Below, one piece after another: positions 8,201 through 17,200 of a stretch of DNA of 33,788 nt. The DNA is from Branchiostoma floridae (lineage: Eukaryota; Chordata; Leptocardii; Amphioxiformes; Branchiostomatidae). A model generated the notes under the pieces. That model was not told where the DNA came from and did not search any database. It saw only the letters and a list, made by a program, of their open reading frames with translations. The stretch lies in assembly GCF_000003815.2 (NCBI RefSeq), contig NW_023365716.1:618388-652175 (forward strand), given 5' to 3'. Position 1 is the first letter of the stretch, and every line of letters begins with the position of its first letter. A program made the translations under genes and the position numbers.

Positions 8201-11200
8201 CAGACGAACTGTTCCCCTCCTCACATCGCAACACTCTCAGTTCGGGGGAAAACCTGGAGAAGGCGGCAGAATACACAGGTCAGATAACTAGCTTGAAGAA
8301 ATCAGCAAATGATGGTGCTTTTGTATCAAGATCTCATTTATTACTATTATCATTAATATAATAATACATTTCTGTTTTTTTATGCAGCATAGGAATGCTC
8401 AGTTGGTACACACATTACAGGCGTACCAACATCATGGAAAAACTGTGTGACACACTCTGCCTCACCTCACGTTGCTCACGAGGGATTCCAGGAAGACCTG
8501 TTGGTCCCAGCATGCCTTGCTGCCCTCCCAGCATGCCTTGCTGCCCTCCCAGGATGCCTTGCTCCCCTCCCGTAGTTTGTACTTGCACTGCGGAGAGACC
8601 AGCATAGGTGCACGCCTGCCCAGCTTGGTGCTCTGGTACAGGCGGAAGTTCCTGTTCTTTGTGTACACACCTGTAGAGGGTAAACAACAACAACCTCTGT
8701 AATTTGTGTGTAAACAACACAGATTTTCATAGATCTTACATATTCTGCTGAGGTTCTCATCAGTAGTGGTGCATACCTAAAGCCCGGACTTGGACCTAAA
8801 AAAGTTTAGGTCCAAGTCCAAAAAAAAACCTAAATGTCCGGAGCCAAGTCCGGACTTGCAAAAAGCAATTTGTCATTTATGTTCCCTTTTTTTGTTCTAA
8901 ACCATCTAAAACCTTCCATAGACAGTGAAATCTGCACTGGAAAAAGACAAAAACATTTCATGTTTACACTGGCTGTATAAAATTTGCATGTATTTTTTAC
9001 ATTGCATTTCAATTCATGCTAACATGCAATTTTATATGCACCCCCCTCCCCCTAAAAAAATGCAAATAATATGCAATGATGGGTTCAGGTCCGGACTTTA
9101 AGTCCGGACCTGAACCTGAAATTGAGTTTAGGTACACACACTACTCATCAGTAAGATGGAACTTGTGTGGCCTAGTTGTAGTAATTATAGTTACTGTACT
9201 GTAGTAGCTGTATCCATTATTGCATTATACTGCTGCTGTGATCCCTGATGCCGGGGTAGGCAGCAGTCAGCTAGTCTTCACACCACACTTCCATGCGACC
9301 CTGTCCAGCGGGTTTACCCTAGTTACACCTTGATGTCCCTCTTAACACATTCCATCCAGGATTTCCTTGGCCTGGCCCTATCATGACCTCTATTGCCTGA
9401 CAATTTCAATTTGGTGATGGACTTGATACAGCCATTGGATCTCTCAAAATGTAAATAAAACATCCCTGAAACAGGGTTGGGCAAGTTTTCTAAAGTCAAC
9501 TTGTCCTAGTATTGAGCAAGTACATAAAAAATTACTTCCCCAAACCAACTTTTCACTTGCCTGATATTTAAAATTTGCAGTGAACCAGGGAAAAAAAAAC
9601 AACATCAGCACATGCAACCAACGAGAAATTTGGTGGGGAGTAAGGGGGACGCACTCCTGGAAAATTCTTACAAGCCCGATCGGGCAAGTGGGGTAGGACA
9701 CATGCTTGTCTGAATGACACTTTCACTTGACTTGGACGATCAGACTTTTAGACTTGTCCAACCCTGCTGAAAACACCCTCACCTGCATCTATAAACAGAA
9801 CTCTCTCCCCATCCTTGTTCTTCACAACCATTGAAAAGTTTCACAAGAAATGAAATAATACAAAAAGACCCTGTTTTTCTTGTCTAGTTTTCACAGTATC
9901 ATTCATAGGCACTTGGATAAGCCAGGATTACCATAATATCAATCAACCGACCAAACTACTTGTCAGGAACAACCACCAAATAACATTTTTTATCATCTTG
10001 AAATCAACTGCATTATATACCTGAAGTCTACATAAAAACTCTGTTCACTGTTTTTAATGGTTCTGTCATCATTACAGACAACAGGTCACTTTGTACAAGT
10101 TTGTTTAGTCACACAGCCTTTAACCATGCTTACCTGCATCTATGAACAGCACCCTGTCCCCATCCTTGTTCTTCATCACCAGCTGGTCCAGTCCTGGGAC
10201 TGCCTCCCTCAGCTCCTGCAGTTCTGCATCACCTGCCAGGGGGCTCTGCTGCTCAGTGCACAGGTACAGCTTCTCACACATCTGGTGTACAAAGTTGCCT
10301 GGAGAGAAGGGAAAGTTTCTTTAAGTAAAGTCAGTTTAGTCTATGTTTTCTTCAACTGATCCATAGAATGAAAGAATCACAATTTGATTGAGGAAACATT
10401 GAAGAGAGGGGAAAATTTCAAGTTAAGTCAGTTTTCTCTGTCTTTCTCTCTTCAAATGATCCTTCAAATGAAAGAACCACAAACTGATTGAAAACATTGA
10501 AACTTTCCTCAAGTTAAATTAGTTTTGTCTGTTTTCTTTTCCTTCAAATGGTCCATAAGATTAAAGAATCACAATTTGATTGAAAACATTAAAGAAAGGG
10601 AAACATTTTTCTAGTTTGGCCTGTCTTCTTTTCTTTGCAGCATCCATAAAAAGTAGGAATCACAATTTGATTGTTTAATAAATTGAGGTTAAATCACTTT
10701 GCTTCTATCAACTAATCTTGGAAAAGTGTGCACTACTGGTCCAACACTATAAACAAACAAACAAAGAAACAAACCCACCTGCATGAATGTTGTCCTGAAA
10801 GGCAGCTCCAGGCAGGTGGAAAATCAGATGGTGACTGAACTTTTCCTCCGTGCTAAAAACAAACAGATTTATAATAACAGCCATTACCATAATACCGCAA
10901 CTAACCACATCTACATGTATCGCCAAATAAATAAGCAATGAATTTATGAAGATCTACTTGTGCAGGAACAGTGATTTCCAAGATATGCACACTTCAGACA
11001 TCCATGCCTTTAACACATCTTTTTAAAGGCATTGATAATAATGGATTTGAAGACAACAAGGTCAAAAGTTTTAAGTTGATTTTTGGGGCAGGCTAAAAAC
11101 AAACTCATAATACAAGTTTGACAATGCAACTTTTTTGTGCGTCAAACAAAACAAAGAGAAAAAGCTGCCCTTAACACTGAGACAAAAAGAACTGCACTGA

Positions 11201-14200
11201 CCTTGACTCCAGGTCGAGCACATGTTCCTCCGTACAGGTGAGGTTGTACTTCTTCTTAAGGAACCAGCACACACACTGCAAGGAAGAGGAGATGTCTTGC
11301 TTTAGTAAGATGTTAGCATGGACCTGCAACTAGTAGGAGCCGAAAGTTTGATTCCATATGTGTTGCTCATTCGACATGCACGCTACTGGAAAGGGTTGCG
11401 GTCCTTAGGACAAGACACTGTTCATTGTGCTTGTGGAAAAGAGCTAGGGGAATTTCCCCTGTATAATGAACCTGTCAATACCGTACATAGCATCTGTCCT
11501 CTCTGTCACGGCCAGTGGAGAACTAGCTCTTTAGTGAGCTAAAACTGAAGCAAGAGCACTTTTCACTTTACTTCATCATCTCAAAATTTATTTTTCTTAA
11601 TTAAAAATTGCAACAATGCAATACAGAAGGCATCGCAGGCAGCAATGCTGCTTTGTACCAGCTGTAATTCTTTTGCATGTCCCATGTCGGCTTTTAGGTA
11701 TTTGTAAACGGGGCAAACAATTTTCTTCAGGGTGGGGGTTTAAGTTGGTGGTTAAAAGTTAAAGTTGCCCGTACATCAGTAACAGATGCGTGGGGGGGTG
11801 GCGCCCATCTCCATTTCTGTAGCCCTTGGGCCACACATGTGCCAGTCACTACGGCAGGGGGCTGGTCCGCTGGTAGTGATGTGTGTTTAACTTCCATACT
11901 CTTCCTCATTAGTCCTGAGTGCTAAGCAGAGAAAGCAGCATGTACCATTTTTAAAGTCTTTGGTATGACTCGGCCGGGGATCGAACTCACGACCTACCGA
12001 ATGCAAGGCAAACACTCTACCCACTAGGCCATTGCACCGGCGTTTCAATGGTTAAGTTGTTGGGGATGATGTTTATATATTCAAGGTTTGATTCAGAACT
12101 AGAAAGGCCGGCATTTGCTTAGGAGCAAATTCAGCTATTTTCACTCCGCTCTCCCCCTTTATGCAAACATGGACTGTTCCAAAATTGAATTTGAAAAAAA
12201 TAAATCCCATGTGAGAATGACCTGGAACTACGTTGCTACTATACTATTTTTATTATGTATACGGTAATCCAATTTTTATTTCTTGATAACAACACGCACA
12301 CAACATGCCAGTGTTTCACACATTAACAAAGAAGGCACCGTTTTACTTCAAGAAAAAAGGTTTTATTTCACAAACGGAAATTGTGTTGTATTTTTTCTAC
12401 AGATGCGTTAACACGTTATGCGACCCTAAACGTTAGTATTACGTACCCACAGCAGACAATAGCGTGGTTATGATTAAAGTTCCCCTGCTTATTTACACAA
12501 GGCAAGGGCAATTACTGCACTTATTCAAGGTTGTCACAAGCATAACTAATCTTCATACAAGCAGACCTCTCCAAACAAACTTCACTACACTTTTAACTCT
12601 TTACCAAGATATGCTTATTAGCCGTTTTTAGCAAAGTGCATTTTTTTAAAAATCCAATTGGATATCATGGCTGAACTGCAATGACATTATCAGTACAAAT
12701 ACATATAAAGTTATGCACATTGTATTCAGACAAAAAGGATCACATTCCGTTTTTATACCTAGAGTTAATCAGGTAAGACATTATATTGATGAACAAAGAT
12801 TATTAGCCACTGTATGTTTGCACGAAGTCTGTTTCATATATCTAAATGTTTTGTATGCTTTTTGTCTAAAAGGACTCAGCAATTGCAGTAATTATACGTC
12901 TGTTATAACCTTAAAGTTCCATTTATTTTTCACATAAACTAACAGATCTCGAGAACCTTATTATGCGCGGCACTGCGCACGTGATCCACTAAGTAGTACG
13001 AAGTCTTTGCTGATTGGCTACCGAGACAATTCAATTAGCAGACCGTGAACCCGCCGCACCTGCCAGCTGCGTGTTCAAGGACCCTTTTGTCGGCTTTGTT
13101 TACCACAAATGGTGAAACGTAGGAACGCGTTGAGCGCCGCTGAGAATACTGTAGTTGCAAGTTAGGAATTTACGTGTTTGCAAGCAAAAGTCAGTGAGAT
13201 TTCTGAAACAACAGCAGTTCCGTGATAAACGGAACCTTCTCAAAAATAATAATTCAACGCTAATACATATGTCATTATTTTTTTTTATGTGATCATGTGT
13301 ACATGTGGCAGCAAGGCGACCCGCGCGGCGGTTGATTAGCCACTACCAGACTTCCGCCTGGTTGAATAGAGGACTTTTGCCAAGTTCAAGGAATAAAAGC
13401 CTAGTATATAACCTTCTTGGTTGGAGTTAATTGGCCTATAAGTGTTGGCCGGCCTGGCAAATTGCAAGTCGCAAACTATAGTCCTCGGCCATGTGACGTT
13501 AACTTATCTGGCGTGTTTTCTGTCTTTTCCTGACCAATTTCTTCTATTTTTTTGACGCGGAGCGGCTTTTAATTGTGGACAGTGTAACAGCGGGGCTCAA
13601 GCACCGCCAAATCGACCATGCCAAACAGCTCTGAGCTTTAGGCATTGTGGTTTTCGCACTGGGATTGCGATATTGTTTCTCTCTGTTGTTGATGACTTGT
13701 TCTGTGGTGAATCCTGCACTTGAAATGAATCCTCTGGCCGGCCGACTCTCCTAGCATACTATTGACTCTATTTGTCCACTTTCTACAATTAGACCACCGA
13801 TTCGTGGAGCCTGGTAGAGGCTACACTTGACTGAGGGTGGCCTCCTGTCTAAAATGTGCCAACGTATCTTGTGCTTGCGTCGAGGTTTGTGACAATAAAT
13901 TTGATTTGAATTGGTGACAATAGCACTGAGAACAATGCCCTCACACCGTGTCATTATTCGTCGTTCACGAATTTGATAACAGCAGATATTCCAACAACAC
14001 CCGCATTCGCCGGATGACGTTTGCGACGCGTGTTCATGAATATTAATTAGAGCAAGCAGGGGTGACCACGTGCACGGGGCCACCTGGTCATACCACAGGG
14101 AAGGTGATTACGTCATTTACCATATATGGTGAGACGCTCAGAGGCGGTGAAGACGAAAACGCAGACGAAAAACCCCGCCAAATTGGCTTATAAATCATTT

Positions 14201-17200
14201 TTAAGTGATTTTGTGCCAAAAATGATAACAGGGTTCTTTTAGTAAATATCTCATGCACTATCATACCAAATTTCGGGTCCCTTGGGTTTAATACCTGGGC
14301 ACGGGAGGCACAATTATACAGTTCGGTCAAAACACCACCTAAAAACATCCATAAAATCATTTTAAAAGTATCTATCAAAAAACCGAAAAAAACGTCTGAG
14401 GGTATTGACCCAAGGTACACTTGTGCCAAATTTCAGGTCATTCGGGCTAAGAACGACGGAGAGGAAACACTTTAAAGGTCGTGACAGGAGAAAGAAAGAA
14501 AGAAAGAAAGAAGAAACGGTACGAAAACAATATTTTCACTCGAAGCGTACCTTCGGTACGCGGAGTGAAAATAATTAATCAATTGTTCGCTGGCACCTAT
14601 GAAATCCGAGAAACACCCTTAAGCAGTAAGAAGTTGAACTTTGACCCACCCTGATGAGAGTTTGGACCATGGCGACCCCGTCTGACCCCGGGTTCACGAC
14701 CTTGCTGAACTCCAGGTCAAAGTAGAGGTGACAGGTCGCGCCCTCTGGGATGACCTCGTAGAAGTGGCCGTCCATATTTGGGTGGAGAACACTGGGGGGA
14801 AGTAACATTATTTCAATTATGTCATGATTTTAATTTCTCTGTGTTAGTATCTGATAAATTAAGGAAAAAGTGTTTATGAAAAAATGTTACAGAAAGTAAT
14901 GAGAAACTGGTACATCAATGACTGTTAGACATCTAGATTATAGAATACATCAAATAGCAGTTACTCAAGCAACTAGAAAAAATGCTTTTGAAGAAATGTT
15001 ACAATGAATGAATGAATGAATGAAAGAATGAATCAACCAATCAATCAAATTTTCTTGCATTTTTTGCGCACAGCCCTTGTGGGCTGACACCAAAATGACA
15101 TGATAAATGATACAGCAAGAGGACAAGTGGGGCCGCGTAGCACAGTGGTAGTGTATTCGGCCCGTGACCGAGAGGTCGCCGGTTCAAATCTGCCTGCCGT
15201 GTTGCCGGTCTTGTGCCCTTGGGAAAGGCACTTTACACGACTTTCCTCACTTTACTCAAGTGAAAAATGAGTCGTCCCTCGGATAGGACGTTAAATGGAG
15301 GTCCCGTGTTTGGGGAGAGTCACACCCTATGCACGTTAAAGAACCCGCCACATGTGCGATAGTGCGGTGTGGATGGAGCAAACCATTCTGTCTGGAGTTG
15401 GTGATTCACTACAAATCACCCGGGCAGAGGCCTGGCGAACCTTTGTGTCGTATCAGCCATATGGTGATTTACATCATTCAACCGGACAGGAGACCTGGCG
15501 CATCCCTGTCTTGTAATTAGCCAGCGAAAGGGTATATCACCCCGTCGTGTGTAAACATGTGCGAACATGTTTGATCACGTCGACCGATGATGATGAAGAG
15601 GACAAAGGTACTTAATAATAATTACTTACAAACTAACTTTACAGGGCTGCAGGTTAACTGTATATACAACTGTAACATACCACCGACCAGGGCTCTAGCC
15701 AGCGTCTGTTTTTCCGACATTTGACGGAAATTTGCTGTGTGTGACGGAAAAATTATAAAACCAATCCGTCAACCTTGACGTACAAAAATACTTGGTGGAA
15801 GCTACAGTCGGCTTGGGGACGCCGTCCACGGTCGTAAAAGCCACAAACTGTTTGTTTTGCTATTGTTATTATTGTTGACGAAGTGTGTTGGCGCCCTTTC
15901 GCATACGATTATCTCATTAAAAACCTGTTTTTCAAGGTCTCAGTTCGGTCTTTCTAGCTCCTGGAATAGTGTTTTCGTGACAATGGGAATTGGCTGACGG
16001 AAAAAAATTCGACCTGGCTAGAGCCCTGCTACAGACGGACAGGAAAAAAACATGTTTGAAAAGAAAGTCGTGAGAACCCTACCTGTACATGTCCCAGAAC
16101 TGCTCGTACGTGGTGACCAGATATTTCCTCTGTCCGTTCTCACTCTCTCCCTCCACCTCACAGGCAAACACATGGACATCCTGGGGTAACAACAGGTTAA
16201 CACATGGACATCCTGGGGTAACAACAGGTTAACACATGGACATCCTGGGGTAACAACAGGTTAACACATGGACATCCTGGGGTAACAACAGGTTAACACA
16301 TGGACATCCTGGGGTAACAACAGGTTAACACATGGACATCCTGGGGTAACAACAGGTTAACACATGGACATCCTGGGGTAACAACAGGTTAACACATGGA
16401 CATCCTGGGTAACAACAGGTTAACACATGGACATCCTGGGGTAACAACAGGTTAACACATGGACGTCCTGGGTAACAACAGGTTAACACATGGACATCCT
16501 GGGGTAACAACAGGTTAACACATGGACATCCTGGGGTAACAACAGGTTAACACATGGACATCCTGGGGTAACAACAGGTTAACACATGGACGTCCTGGGT
16601 AACAACAGGTTAACACATGGACATCCTGGGGTAACAACAGGTTAACACATGGACGTCCTGGGTAACAACAGGTTAACACATGGACATCCTGGGTACACAA
16701 GAACAAGTTAATATCTGAAACAATAGTCCATCAACAGTTGACATCCAGTTGATATGTGGCCTAAACAACCAAACTTATTCCCCTGGAACTTGGTGCTCAA
16801 CTTGGTGTCATGGCCAGCGTATACTGTAAAATAATAAATTATACATTTTGCCTTCAGCTATTATAAGTGTCACAAAGACCTGTGTGCCAATAGCAAAATT
16901 TTGCAACCCTACTAGTTACCCTAAGTATTATTGATAACTTGAAGACCATATTAACATGTTTGGATTGCTGTTGTTTTTTGTTGTTCCAAATTTTCTCAAC
17001 CTCTGACAGCTCTGTTGCATTTGTGCATTGGAATGTTTGTTTTCTTCAGTGGGTATGACATACATTTTACATTTACCACTGCCTACCTGCTGCTAAAGTG
17101 CTTCACTGCTTTAGCAGTGTACAGAATTGTTTTATCTTTAAAGTTAAAACACTCCAAAAAACTACTGCGAAAAGTTTTCGCAGTAGTTGTTTGGAGGCCA

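Noticed and set aside
14088-14429. 113-aa minus-strand frame
   Set aside because: Lies inside a dispersed repeat with no recognisable domain; the true exon is at 14650-14791.
16163-16700. CRISPR-like regular array
   Set aside because: The 31/32-bp units abut directly with no unique spacers, lie in a eukaryotic intron, and are copies of the adjacent splice acceptor. It is a minisatellite.
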